Origin: Paenibacillus harenae
GTDB lineage: Bacteria > Bacillota > Bacilli > Paenibacillales > Paenibacillaceae
Assembly (NCBI RefSeq): GCF_030812415.1
Contig: NZ_JAUSST010000007.1
Location: forward strand, 326,648 to 390,647
Direction of reading: 5' to 3'
DNA: 64,000 bases
The position numbers and the translations under genes were made by a program. The notes under the pieces are model-generated. The model made no database searches. It was given only the letters and a program-made list of their open reading frames with translations, and was not told where the DNA came from. Shown here one piece after another: positions 17,588-26,492 of the stretch. The stretch's first letter is position 1; each line of letters starts with the position of its first letter.

Positions 17588-18597
17588 ATCCCCATGCTCT
17601 TTCTATATTCATTCGGGGACATCCCCGTCACATTTTTGAACACCCGTATAAAATACGGCTGGCTTGAAAATCCGACCTTTTCCGCGATCAGGTAGATTTT
17701 ATCGTTTGAGTTCCGCAGCCATTCCTTCGCCTTCTCAACCCGCACCTGGTTAATATAAGCAATGAGCGACTCTCCGGTATACCTCTTAAAGAGAGAACTG
17801 AAATGGGAGATGCTTAAACCCGTATACTCCGCCATTTGCGTCAGTGTAAGATCGTCCTGGTAATGTTCATGAATGAAATCGCATGCCGATTTAATGATTT
17901 GTTTGAATTCCTTTTTATTGCGTTCTGGGTGAAGAAACCAGGATTCCGCCAACTTGCCCAGATGCTGCCGAATTTCCGGATCCGAAGCCCCGCTGAAGTG
18001 AGTCATCAAGGAATGTTCCGCTTCGATGCTGTTCAACAGGGAGCTGATCTTTGATTCCACAATCCGGAGCAAGCTCAAATAAGCGCCGTAGTTTACATGT
18101 TTGATCGTGTGGATATTGTCAACAATTTGGTACAGGCGTTTCATGCCCCCTGCCGGGTCAATATCGTTGATCGTATCGAAAAACGTCTGGATTTTAATCA
18201 AATAATGGTTCATTTTCTCGATTTCCGTCAATTTCCCCATCACTTCGAACAGAACGTCCTGAAGTTCTTCCCGTTTCACAGGCTTAAGCAGATATTTACT
18301 TACCCCGTAACTGATTGCTTTTTGCGCGTATTGAAAACTTTCATATCCGCTGATGATAATGACCGCCATCGGGATTTTATTCTCCGAAATGTTCCGCACC
18401 AGTTCCAGACCGTCCATCACCGGCATCATAATATCCGTTATCAATACTGTCGGCCACAATTGCTGAATCATGTGCCATGCTTCTATGCCGTTCGTTGCGT
18501 CGCCCACGACTTTAATATCATGGCCGAGACCCTCTACCATCTCTACAATGGCCGCTCTGATCCAAGGCTCGTCTTCCGCCACCAATACCTTAAGCAT
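17584..18597 (-). CDS. YesN-type response regulator (receiver + AraC HTH)
   Basis: A 337-residue regulator. The receiver has the acidic pair (VLVAEDEPW), the phospho-Asp in VLITDIMMPVMDG and the Lys in KYLLKPVKREEL. A linker region follows, then a C-terminal AraC domain (LTLTQMAEYTGLSISHFSSL, YFIRVFKNVTGMSPNEYRKS). The ATG at 18597 is preferred over the longer frame to 18681 because GGGAGG lies 7 nt before it and the receiver begins at once. It is coupled to the YesM kinase and probably activates the binding-protein promoter. Confidence 0.93.
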   Translation of the reverse strand: MLKVLVAEDEPWIRAAIVEMVEGLGHDIKVVGDATNGIEAWHMIQQLWPTVLITDIMMPVMDGLELVRNISENKIPMAVIIISGYESFQYAQKAISYGVSKYLLKPVKREELQDVLFEVMGKLTEIEKMNHYLIKIQTFFDTINDIDPAGGMKRLYQIVDNIHTIKHVNYGAYLSLLRIVESKISSLLNSIEAEHSLMTHFSGASDPEIRQHLGKLAESWFLHPERNKKEFKQIIKSACDFIHEHYQDDLTLTQMAEYTGLSISHFSSLFKRYTGESLIAYINQVRVEKAKEWLRNSNDKIYLIAEKVGFSSQPYFIRVFKNVTGMSPNEYRKSMGI

Positions 18598-18996
18598 TTT
18601 AAAACCTCCCGCATCCTTTTCTAATAATCGAAACAAAAGGAGCCTCCGTCCGAAATGATGATGGCGGCTATAATAGGACAAGTTATTTCGCGGAACTCCA
18701 TAATTCTTTTCACATCATTGCTTTTCGGGGAAATGGACTGATTCAATTGCGAAATAACGCCTTTGATGTAACCGCTGTCATTTCTATACGACAATGATGG
18801 CACTGTAATCATTTGCAGCCATGATCGAAATCATAACCGTAAAAATTAATATACCCAATAAAGATAACCGCAACAAGATGGGAAGTTTTTTTAACCTGAA
18901 TTTCGAAAGTCCATATAAAATAAAAAAACAGCTGTTCATAGGACAGCTGCTTACATTACGTCAATCAAACTATACATTTCGTTAAGAATCCTGTAA
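18598..18996. other. Intergenic region with a minus-strand hairpin
   Basis: About 400 bp with no recognisable gene. At 18924-18951 two copies of ACAGCTG surround a short loop and are flanked on the left by a run of A, which on the minus strand would be a weak terminator. The start-proximal part must hold the yesN promoter, but no clear boxes stand out. Confidence 0.4.
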
Positions 18997-19203
18997 AACG
19001 AAAATTCCATCTCGAAAGCGAATGCTACGCTGTATGATTTGCGTCAGCTCTTCAAGGACCTTGGCTGCATTAATGCAATCCACTTAGATGGCTCCGGTTC
19101 GGCGCGGATGCAAGTCTACGCGAATAATGCTACGATCAAAGATCGGGGTTCCGATCCTGACCGTTATGCGTGGAACATGGTTCGACTCAACTCAACCACC
19201 TAA
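18997..19203 (+). pseudogene. C-terminal remnant of a phosphodiester glycosidase domain
   Basis: An open stretch of 68 codons in one plus frame, opened by a stop at 18994-18996 and closed by TAA at 19201-19203, with no start codon. It reads LYDLRQLFKDLGCINAIHLD then GSGSARMQVY. This matches the conserved tail of NAGPA-type phosphodiester glycosidase domains, where LDGGGS is usual; here it is LDGSGS. The large protein at 58863-61313 has the intact version (MNLDGGASSG). It is the 3' end of a lost gene, followed by a terminator. Confidence 0.65.
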
Positions 19204-19206
19204 AAT

Positions 19207-19243
19207 AGAGAAAAGCCAGCTGCAACCGCGCTGGCTTTTTCTC
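19207..19243. terminator. Bidirectional terminator
   Basis: AAAAGCCAGC (19211-19220) pairs with GCTGGCTTTT (19230-19239), extended by GAG/CTC, with T runs on both strands. It ends the remnant on the plus strand and the lipoprotein gene on the minus strand. Confidence 0.8.
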
Positions 19244-19244
19244 A

Positions 19245-19625
19245 TTATTTAATGTTAATTTCAACTGCCTCAGTAAGATGATCGTTTGCAAAACGCCAAA
19301 TAATTTCTGCACTTTTCCCTATTTCGATTGCCGAAATATCTGTCTTTTCCTTTTTATCACCTGATTGTTTGTAGATCGAGGTATTTTTTGTTATCGAGAA
19401 CGTCCCGTTCACAGCTACACTTTTGTTCGACTCAGATTCCTGCTGCATGTCCGTTAATTTAACAATGTATTCCGACTTAACGCCTTCCACAGTTCCCCCC
19501 GTCTTTTCTACTACATCAATATCTCCATTTACTTTGTATGTTGCTGCATTCCGATCTGCATTACTGCAACCTACGGCAAAGATGAGGGCGACGACGAAGA
19601 TCGTAGGCAAAAGAAACTTTTTCAT
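19245..19625 (-). CDS. Small lipoprotein of unknown function
   Basis: A 126-residue secreted lipoprotein: MKKFLLPTIFVVALIFAVGC gives a clear signal with the lipobox Cys at residue 20. The rest is a compact beta-rich domain with TFSITKNTSIYK and EIGKSAEIIWR. This resembles small secreted proteins of the DUF3221 kind, but the match is by eye only. The ribosome site AAGGAG lies upstream. It is transcribed away from the ger operon and ends at the bidirectional terminator. Confidence 0.75.
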   Translation of the reverse strand: MKKFLLPTIFVVALIFAVGCSNADRNAATYKVNGDIDVVEKTGGTVEGVKSEYIVKLTDMQQESESNKSVAVNGTFSITKNTSIYKQSGDKKEKTDISAIEIGKSAEIIWRFANDHLTEAVEINIK

Positions 19626-19849
19626 TCGAGCTCAACTCCTTAAGATTATTCGTCTTATCATTTCGGGGTGACTTTCGTATTAAGTAAGAACTTATCAGAA
19701 AGGAATTGCTACTTATGAGACAATATAATCATTATTCAACAGAACATGCAACTGCCTGTCAGCGATAAGAGGATAGAGAAAATCACTTATTCCATGGAGT
19801 AATCGCTCCAATACCCATTTTCGGAACCATTTTAATTCCCGACATCTAT

Positions 19850-19879
19850 GAATAACAAATTTATAGTTGGTAAATGATA
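19850..19879 (+). promoter_or_regulatory. Candidate SigG promoter of the ger operon
   Basis: GAATA (19850-19854), an 18-nt spacer, and AATGATA (19873-19879) are close to the forespore SigG consensus (GNATR-18-CATNNTA), about 40 nt before the ger start codon. Germinant receptor operons are known SigG targets. Confidence 0.5.
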
Positions 19880-19919
19880 CGCTCATGACTATTTTCATAA
19901 GCCGATAGGTGGTATACAC

Positions 19920-21392
19920 ATGCAAAGAACTTTCCACGACTCATTAAAAGAAATATCCGGATCCGACGATTTTGCGCAAACCAGCGTGCATACGAAATGG
20001 AACTCTTTTTATTTGTCCTATTACAATACGCTCATTAGCAGAGAACAATTGCATCACGAAATATTGACCTTTCTCAAAACTCCGGAGAGCAGTATTAATC
20101 ATCTGCAGGAATTGCGCGCTCTAATCCCTATTGAGGATATACGGGTATCATCTGGAGCCGATGAAATAATGGAGCATTTAATGAACGGATCCGTCTTTAT
20201 ACAGTTGGACGAAAACTATAACGAAGGAATATTAATCAATATCGGTGATTTAAACAGCGCCATTCGCAAAAATAACGATACCGAAAACGAATACAGCGTT
20301 GTCGGACCGAGAGTCGGGTTTGTCGAAGATATCGATACCAATCTGAAACTGATTCGCAGAATCATCAAGTCGGATAAACTCAAATTTGAAGAAAGCACCG
20401 TCGGTTCCTTATCCAAAACTAGAGTCGCTATCGGTTACATTGACGGGATAACAAGCCCTCAACACGTTAACACCGTTAGACAAAGACTTTCTGATTTTGA
20501 TTTCGACGTCATCTTCGATAGTTCTTTTATCGACCAAGTCATTACAGATAACTCCAATTCGCCTTTCCCTTTATTTATGACGTCCGAACGAGTCGACCGG
20601 ATCAAATATGCTCTGATCTCCGGACAGCTTGTCATCGTATGCAACGGCTCTCCGTATGTATTAATCGGACCTGCAACGATCTTCGATTTTTTCATTTCTC
20701 CTGAAGATTATTATCTCCCGTGGGTTATTGGTTCCTTCTTTCGCCTCATCCGGTATTTCGGTGTTCTTTTTTCCATTATGGCAACCCCTATCTATGTAGC
20801 CGTAACTAGTTTCCACTATTCGGTCATCCCTAGGGAACTCATGGGTTCCATTATCAACTCAAGAGTCGACGTACCCTTTATGCCCGTCGTGGAAGCCTTG
20901 TTTCTAGAAATAACGATCGAGCTTTTGCGCGAAGCAGGAGCCAGGCTCCCCACGAAGGTGGGCCAAACGCTGGGTATCGTCGGCGGTATTGTTATCGGGC
21001 AAGCGGCGGTAGCTGCCGCCCTCACAAGCAATATTCTGCTCATTTTCGTTTCTCTATCCGCTCTTGCTTCATTTACGACTCCTATTTATAAAATGTCGAA
21101 CACCATTCGTTTTTTACGGTTTCCGTTAATCGGCCTTGCCGCTCTATGGGGGGGACTTGGCATTATGATGGGGATTGTGCTTATTCTGGGACACCTCTTG
21201 AGACTAAAATCGTTAGGCAATCCCTATCTCGTCCCTATGTTCCCTTTCCGTTACAAGGATTATCGAGACAGTTTCGTTCGCTCTTCCGTCGAATTCTCTT
21301 ATTTACGCCCGGGGTACCTGCGTCCGCTCACGCAGAAACGGTACAACGTCCGTCCGAGAAAGGATAAAGGGGACAACTTTAACGAAGAATAG
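19920..21392 (+). CDS. Spore germination protein, GerA/GerKA family
   Basis: This 490-residue protein is the A subunit of a germinant receptor in the spore inner membrane. The hydrophilic N-terminal half (to about 240) carries FMTSERVDRIKYALISGQLV, and the C-terminal half has about five membrane helices with LREAGARLPTKVGQTLGIVG and IVIGQAAVAA, both diagnostic of GerA proteins. It ends with a basic tail. It is the first gene of an A-C-B operon (26 nt to the next gene) and has a candidate SigG promoter. The germinant it senses is unknown. Confidence 0.95.
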   Translation: MQRTFHDSLKEISGSDDFAQTSVHTKWNSFYLSYYNTLISREQLHHEILTFLKTPESSINHLQELRALIPIEDIRVSSGADEIMEHLMNGSVFIQLDENYNEGILINIGDLNSAIRKNNDTENEYSVVGPRVGFVEDIDTNLKLIRRIIKSDKLKFEESTVGSLSKTRVAIGYIDGITSPQHVNTVRQRLSDFDFDVIFDSSFIDQVITDNSNSPFPLFMTSERVDRIKYALISGQLVIVCNGSPYVLIGPATIFDFFISPEDYYLPWVIGSFFRLIRYFGVLFSIMATPIYVAVTSFHYSVIPRELMGSIINSRVDVPFMPVVEALFLEITIELLREAGARLPTKVGQTLGIVGGIVIGQAAVAAALTSNILLIFVSLSALASFTTPIYKMSNTIRFLRFPLIGLAALWGGLGIMMGIVLILGHLLRLKSLGNPYLVPMFPFRYKDYRDSFVRSSVEFSYLRPGYLRPLTQKRYNVRPRKDKGDNFNEE

Positions 21393-21417
21393 AATCTTAT
21401 ACCCAGGAGAAGATACG

Positions 21418-22476
21418 ATGAAGATGATTGGTCTAAGCTTATCGCTGGCTCTCGTTCTATCGGGATGCGCCAAATTACAAATCATTGATGAAATAAAGAT
21501 TGTGCAAAGTTTAGGATATGACATGGAAGGACAAGCCATAAAGGGCTTTGCATCGTACCCGTTGTACAAAACTACGCATGGGGGCAGTCCGCTTTTATTA
21601 ATGGCAGGACAATCGGACACGGTTCAAGGCATTACTGCGTCGTTCACGGCCCAATCCCAGTTCCCGATCGCGCTTGGCCAGACCCGTACATTGGTATTAA
21701 GCAAAGACTTTGCAAAGCATAGACTATCGGAGCTTATCAATTCGCTTCTCCGCGATTCCGTGATGGGAAGCAATACTACCGTTGTTCTAACCAATCAAAC
21801 TTCGAACAAGATACTCACGCATTCTTTGAAACAACCGCCTTATTATTTTTCGAATTTAATTGAACAAAATATGAAGGACGGAAATACGCCGACAACAAAT
21901 TTACACATATTGCTGAATCAATATTTTGGCGAAGGCCAAGATATCTTCTTGCCGATTGTAAATATAGACCCGGACGGACTATTGCATATGGATGGGGCAG
22001 GTATCTTTAAAAGAGAAAAATTCACGCTGCAGATCAACCGTCAAGAGGCTTTTTTTCTAAAGCTTCTGAAAGATAAAAACCTGACAGGGCAATTGGAGTT
22101 GACAACGGGCAAAAACGAACGCATTTTAATGAATTTGTTAAATGGAAAAAGGAACATATCCCTCACGAATGAAAAGGCTGTTGTTTCTTTTGTTTTACAT
22201 GCTCAGATCAAAGAATATCCGGCAACCGTAAACTTGATGGACAATAAAGAAATGAGCGATCTGAAAAATCGAGTCGAAGATGAGTTTCAGCGGAAGATCG
22301 TTGCCGTAATCGAAAAATTCCAAATTCATAACGTCGACCCTGCCGGGTTTGGAGAATTGTACAGGGGAAAATTAAAAGAATGGAACGAAGAGGATTTTTA
22401 TAGAGACACCTATCCAAAGCTTAATTTTATCATCCATACTGAAGTTATCTTTTCTCAATCAGGGGTGGGGACATAA
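21418..22476 (+). CDS. Germination lipoprotein, Ger(x)C family
   Basis: A 352-residue lipoprotein with signal MKMIGLSLSLALVLSGC (lipobox Cys about residue 17) and the family features EIKIVQSLGYD near the N terminus, RTLVLSKDFAKHRL and a C-terminal DPAGFGELYRGKLKEWNE. It is the C subunit of the receptor, anchored to the outer face of the spore inner membrane. Its TAA overlaps the ATG of the B subunit by one base, so the two are coupled. Confidence 0.94.
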   Translation: MKMIGLSLSLALVLSGCAKLQIIDEIKIVQSLGYDMEGQAIKGFASYPLYKTTHGGSPLLLMAGQSDTVQGITASFTAQSQFPIALGQTRTLVLSKDFAKHRLSELINSLLRDSVMGSNTTVVLTNQTSNKILTHSLKQPPYYFSNLIEQNMKDGNTPTTNLHILLNQYFGEGQDIFLPIVNIDPDGLLHMDGAGIFKREKFTLQINRQEAFFLKLLKDKNLTGQLELTTGKNERILMNLLNGKRNISLTNEKAVVSFVLHAQIKEYPATVNLMDNKEMSDLKNRVEDEFQRKIVAVIEKFQIHNVDPAGFGELYRGKLKEWNEEDFYRDTYPKLNFIIHTEVIFSQSGVGT

Positions 22477-23576
22477 TGCACAGCGCAGTTAAAGAAAATT
22501 TCAAAATGTCCGGCTTTCTTGTATTTTTTCTCATTCATTCCACTCAAACGGGAATCGGCATGCTCAGCTTTCAACGTCAGATTATTGAAAGCGCCGGACA
22601 AGATTCTTGGATTGCCGTCATTATCGCAGGTTTATGCTTACATATTGTATTATGGATGATGGTTAAGATCCTGAATAATCCCTCCAAGGATATCATCGAT
22701 ATTCACCGTTTTTGCTTCGGCAGGTTATTTGGGAACGCTGTATCCCTATTGTTGATCGGATACTTCTTTATTATTGCGCTTACGGTCCTGCTGGCTTACA
22801 TCAACATCCTTCGGGTATGGATTTTCCCCTCTTTAAAGACGTGGGAATTATCGCTTGCGCTGCTTATCATTTTATACTACTTAATAACCGGAGGTTTCAG
22901 AGTCCTGACGGGTTTTTGTTTTTTTAGCGTACTATTATCCACCGGGCTCATGTTCTCGTTATATTTTCCATTGCAATACGGGCAGTTAAGTTATTTCTTC
23001 CCTCTATTCAACCATTCTTTCTCAGACTTATTGAAGTCCTCGCAATCTTCGAGTGTTGTCTTTCTCGGTTTTGAATCATTGCTGTTGTATTTTCCATTTT
23101 TAAAGTCCCCGCAAACTAACATAAAATGGGCGCATTTCGCCCTGCTTTTTAGCACAATCAAATATCTGGCGCTATTAATCGTTACCCTCCTTTATTTCAG
23201 CCAAGGACATCTGAGTCGAACTCTTTGGCCTACCTTAGAGATGATGAAAATCATCGAAGTGCCATTTCTTGAGAGATTCGAATATCTGTTCATTTTTATT
23301 TGGCTCATGATCATCATCCCAACCGTTTGCATTCCATTATGGTGTTGCACAAGAATAACGAAAAGATTGTTTGCGTTAAAGCCACAGTTATTTTTGGTTG
23401 TCGTACTCGCGTTCCTTTTTATCGCGGCTCAACCATTTAACGATCAGACTAAAATCTATGCTTTAAGCCGTTTCACTTCGCAAATTGGATTTTATTTCGT
23501 TATCGCTTATATCCCTCTGCTGTTTGTTCTTTATTTCGCGATAAAAAAAATGAAGGGTAAGCGGCTTGCACAGTGA
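22476..23576 (+). CDS. Spore germination permease-like protein, GerB family
   Basis: A 366-residue membrane protein of the amino acid permease-like GerB group with about ten hydrophobic helices, the N-terminal FLIHSTQTGIGMLSFQRQII pattern and LWPTLEMMKIIEVPFLERFE typical of GerB/GerKB. It is the B subunit of the receptor and likely holds the germinant site. Last gene of the operon, followed by a weak hairpin. Confidence 0.94.
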   Translation: MHSAVKENFKMSGFLVFFLIHSTQTGIGMLSFQRQIIESAGQDSWIAVIIAGLCLHIVLWMMVKILNNPSKDIIDIHRFCFGRLFGNAVSLLLIGYFFIIALTVLLAYINILRVWIFPSLKTWELSLALLIILYYLITGGFRVLTGFCFFSVLLSTGLMFSLYFPLQYGQLSYFFPLFNHSFSDLLKSSQSSSVVFLGFESLLLYFPFLKSPQTNIKWAHFALLFSTIKYLALLIVTLLYFSQGHLSRTLWPTLEMMKIIEVPFLERFEYLFIFIWLMIIIPTVCIPLWCCTRITKRLFALKPQLFLVVVLAFLFIAAQPFNDQTKIYALSRFTSQIGFYFVIAYIPLLFVLYFAIKKMKGKRLAQ

Positions 23577-23623
23577 TTCATCCGAAATGATTCGTAACGA
23601 CTTGAGCGAAACGGCTGCAGTTG

Positions 23624-23652
23624 GAAATGCCTCTAATTCTTTTAGGCATTTC
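23624..23652 (+). terminator. Hairpin after the ger operon
   Basis: GAAATGCCT (23624-23632) pairs with AGGCATTTC (23644-23652), with a T-rich loop and no good T run, so termination strength is uncertain. Confidence 0.5.
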
Positions 23653-24005
23653 ATATCTTCTAACCATTAGAAATTTCCCTTATTCAAGAGAATTTTTCCC
23701 GCTTCCATTACTTCAACTCTTTGCTAACTTAGTGTACTCAATCGGAACCCCGGACAATTATTTTACCGATGTTGAACAAGGGGCCTTCTCTTCTGGGGCG
23801 TTCGTACCCGGCATTAAGTCTTCCCTATTCCGATGCCCACCGCTATCGGGTCCCCCTAATCGAAACATATTTTGCAAGTTTGTTTATGGAGGTAAAAATA
23901 AAAAAACAAAAACACTCCTGTTAAGCCGATCAAGCAAAATGGGCATCACCAATCCACAATGGGCATAAGTTATGATATCTCAGCTTTCAAGAAGGACGGG
24001 ATATC
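23653..24005. other. Intergenic stretch without a recognised gene
   Basis: About 350 bp. An open plus frame exists but shows no protein pattern. The AT-rich part near 23890-23920 and the ribosome site before 24006 are the only notable content. Confidence 0.4.
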
Positions 24006-24896
24006 ATGAAGCCCATTTACGGAAGTTATAACGAGTGTAAAACGATTCCGGTTTACTATCCGCCGCAGTATCAACCCCAGCAGCCCGGTATCGAATCCAT
24101 CATGATTCCAAGACCCGTTTCCGAAAATCCCGCATATGCCGGAAGCGGAAAGCTGCGCGATAAAGTAGCGATTATAACGGGCGGAGACAGCGGGATTGGA
24201 AGAGCTGTGGCGTACGCGTTCGCCAAAGAAGGAGCGGACATCGTCGTCGTATATTACAATGAACACGGGGATGCTCAGGAGACGTCGGCAAGGATCAATC
24301 AGTTGGGTCGAAGGTGCCTCACGCTCGCCGGAGATATCGGAGAAGAATCATTTTGCGGGCATGTGGTGGAAATGACGAACCGCACTTTCGGCCGAATCGA
24401 CTGCCTGGTCAACAACGCGGCGGTGCAGTTTTATCAGGAGAGCATCGAAAACATTACGCGCGAACAGCTGGAACGGACTTTTCGAACGAATATTTTTGCG
24501 ATGTTCTATCTCACCAAAGCGGCTCTCCCTTACTTGAAACCGGGAAGTACGATCATCAACACCTCTTCAGAAACCGCAAATATCGGATTTAAAGGGATGA
24601 TCGACTATTCAACGACCAAAGGCGCGATTAACACGTTTACGCGTTCCTTGAGCGTGTCGCTGATCGACCGCGGAATCCGTGTAAATGCAGTTGCTCCGGG
24701 TAGAACGTGGACGCCTCTACAACCGGCATCGCTGCCTCCGCAGCTTTATATGTCGGCCGGTTTTGATCATCCTATGAGACGGGACGCCCAGCCTTGGGAG
24801 ATTGCACCGGCGTACGTCTACCTAGCATCGGGCGATTCCACTTATGTGATGGGACAGGTGATCCATGTGAACGGGGGATCGGTTTTCGGTCAATAA
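24006..24896 (+). CDS. SDR family oxidoreductase, YhxC/YdaD-like
   Basis: A 296-residue short-chain dehydrogenase with a Pro/Tyr-rich N-terminal extension (PVYYPPQYQPQQPG) and SGKLRDKVAIITGGDSGIGR, typical of the stress-linked YhxC/YdaD subgroup. The cofactor motif is TGGDSGIG, then NNAA and the catalytic Ser in IINTSS with YSTTKGA as the Tyr-Lys pair. It ends in GQVIHVNGG. Substrate unknown. It stands alone with its own terminator. Confidence 0.9.
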   Translation: MKPIYGSYNECKTIPVYYPPQYQPQQPGIESIMIPRPVSENPAYAGSGKLRDKVAIITGGDSGIGRAVAYAFAKEGADIVVVYYNEHGDAQETSARINQLGRRCLTLAGDIGEESFCGHVVEMTNRTFGRIDCLVNNAAVQFYQESIENITREQLERTFRTNIFAMFYLTKAALPYLKPGSTIINTSSETANIGFKGMIDYSTTKGAINTFTRSLSVSLIDRGIRVNAVAPGRTWTPLQPASLPPQLYMSAGFDHPMRRDAQPWEIAPAYVYLASGDSTYVMGQVIHVNGGSVFGQ

Positions 24897-24911
24897 CCGC
24901 TTCGGGGTTCC

Positions 24912-24941
24912 CGCCAACGTTTTAATGTTAAAATGTTGGCG
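24912..24941 (+). terminator. Hairpin after the SDR gene
   Basis: CGCCAACGTTTTAA pairs with TTAAAATGTTGGCG (14 bp with one G-T pair) around a 2-nt loop. The T run after it is short. Confidence 0.55.
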
Positions 24942-25028
24942 TTTGGAAACCTCCAAATATCCGCGCTTTTACATCGCAAAAATTATGCCAAGGGGGGAAC
25001 TCAAGCCTATGCATCCGTATAATCTTAT

Positions 25029-25922
25029 CTATTCTGTTAATCTTAGCGGTTTTTTAAGCAGCGATGGAGAAATACCAAATCTCTCCTTAAACACTTTTGA
25101 AAAGTGAGATACATTTTCAAATCCCGTAGAAAAGCAGACATCAGTTACAGAGAGTGAAGTATGAGTCAGCAGCTCTTTTGCCTTATCCATCCTACGCTTA
25201 CGTATATAGTATAAAGGAGAAGTATTATAAATTTCTTTAAACTCCCGCTTAAAGGTTGATAAGCTTCTTCCAGACAAATGGGCGAGATCATTTAAAGATA
25301 CGGGATTAAATATGTTTTCTTCAATAACCTCCGTAATGCTTTTTCTTTCTTTCCGTTTCAATTGCAATAGCTGAAAATAAAAATTTTCATTTGTGTCTGC
25401 CACATCAAATAGCAATTCAAGCAGTTTAATCTTGATAAGCCCACTGCTTATTTCGTCAGGTTGTTTAAAATAAGGTTTTAGAGATTCAATATAACTAATA
25501 AGACGGTCATTTACTGATTTAACCGATACTGCAACAAGAGCCGCAGGATAGGAGGGCTTAAGATCGGCCATCTTGACAAACTCGTTAATTAAATCTTCCT
25601 TTAAAAAAAACATCATATAGTCGAGCAAATATTCCTCGTCCTTCTCCCCCGACTTCTCATACTCGACAGTGATTGACTTCTGCAAGAGAACCATCTCATT
25701 CTTCTTTACCGTATATGACTGGTTCCCGTAGCGAACGGTATACTTACCTTTAAGTACAAACAAAAGCAAGTGGTCCTCAAGAAACATGCTTCCCGCGTTA
25801 TTTTGTGTATGCGTACACGATTCTATGACAGATAACCCGTTCATTTCTAAAATACTCTGATGATATGGAGCAGTTGTCAATTCTAGAGGCACCTTTACAA
25901 CCTTACTGGACCTTATGAGCAA
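25029..25922 (-). CDS. AraC family transcriptional regulator (paralogue 1)
   Basis: A 297-residue regulator. The N-terminal half is a cupin-like sensor (MFLEDHLLLFVLKGKYTVRY, NEMVLLQKSITVEYEKSG), and the C-terminal AraC domain carries NPVSLNDLAHLSGRSLSTFK and TDVCFSTGFENVSHFSKVFK. The start is TTG with GGAGG 7 nt upstream. The regulator at 28637-29554 is closely related over its whole length and has the same start type, so the two are duplicates. No target is evident; a 7-bp inverted repeat lies upstream. Confidence 0.9.
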   Translation of the reverse strand: MLIRSSKVVKVPLELTTAPYHQSILEMNGLSVIESCTHTQNNAGSMFLEDHLLLFVLKGKYTVRYGNQSYTVKKNEMVLLQKSITVEYEKSGEKDEEYLLDYMMFFLKEDLINEFVKMADLKPSYPAALVAVSVKSVNDRLISYIESLKPYFKQPDEISSGLIKIKLLELLFDVADTNENFYFQLLQLKRKERKSITEVIEENIFNPVSLNDLAHLSGRSLSTFKREFKEIYNTSPLYYIRKRRMDKAKELLTHTSLSVTDVCFSTGFENVSHFSKVFKERFGISPSLLKKPLRLTE

Positions 25923-25987
25923 TATGATTCCTCCTTTCTATTTAAGATTTTCATTTAATGTTCTAACAAATCTAAAACATGATACTT

Positions 25988-26017
25988 TACCGATATATCA
26001 ATACCCGTAGATCGGTA
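25988..26017. promoter_or_regulatory. Inverted repeat upstream of AraC paralogue 1
   Basis: TACCGAT (25988-25994) and ATCGGTA (26011-26017) are perfect inverted arms 16 bp apart, about 65 bp upstream of the start. Possibly an operator; no second copy was seen. Confidence 0.3.
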
Positions 26018-26113
26018 ATAGCTGCCCCCATAACGGACAATTATTGACGCATCCCTGAATTCGTTACCAGCGATCCGGGTTTTATTCTTTTACATTTATT
26101 ATAACCTAAAGCG

Positions 26114-26215
26114 ATGGATTTACCCGTCACCGCCGAGCCGCAGGAATCGAATTTTCATTCGATCGTCCAAAGGCGGCAATTCGGCTTGCCCAAGCGTCAA
26201 CAACACCAAAAATAA
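26114..26215 (+). CDS. Possible 33-residue peptide
   Basis: A short frame, ATG at 26114 to TAA at 26213, polar and basic near the end (VQRRQFGLPKRQQHQK). No clear ribosome site. The only reason to list it is that a very strong hairpin overlaps its stop codon, which implies that something is transcribed here; the transcript could equally be non-coding or the end of a deleted gene. Confidence 0.2.
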   Translation: MDLPVTAEPQESNFHSIVQRRQFGLPKRQQHQK

Positions 26216-26260
26216 AATAAGACGATCCTGAGAACGATGATCAGGATCGTCTATTTTATT
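26211..26260 (+). terminator. Strong hairpin in the AraC-LtrA gap
   Basis: GACGATCCTGA (26221-26231) pairs with TCAGGATCGTC (26241-26251), extended by AT-rich arms to about 20 bp with one bulged A. There are T-rich sequences on both strands. No well-supported gene ends here. Confidence 0.7.
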
Positions 26261-26492
26261 CCGGAGATTAATTCGAGAGTTCGATAAATTCTTTTCAGCA
26301 TTTTATTTCTTAAGGATATGATGTATCTGATTCTTAGTTAGGAGTCACACTTTTGCAAGATTAATTTTCAGGCATGGGCTAAATGAACAATAAGTTAGAA
26401 CTTTGTAGAAAAGCGAACCTCGTAAAATTTCGGTATAGTAAGCTTATCAATCGACAAGAACAAACAAAAATAATAACTGGTGGTGACTCACT

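Noticed and set aside
18621..18812. A 63-codon minus-strand gene upstream of the YesN-like gene
   Set aside because: No ribosome site, no domain; it lies in the regulator's promoter region.
23621..23968. A 115-codon plus-strand gene after the ger operon
   Set aside because: It begins inside the post-operon hairpin and shows no protein-like pattern.
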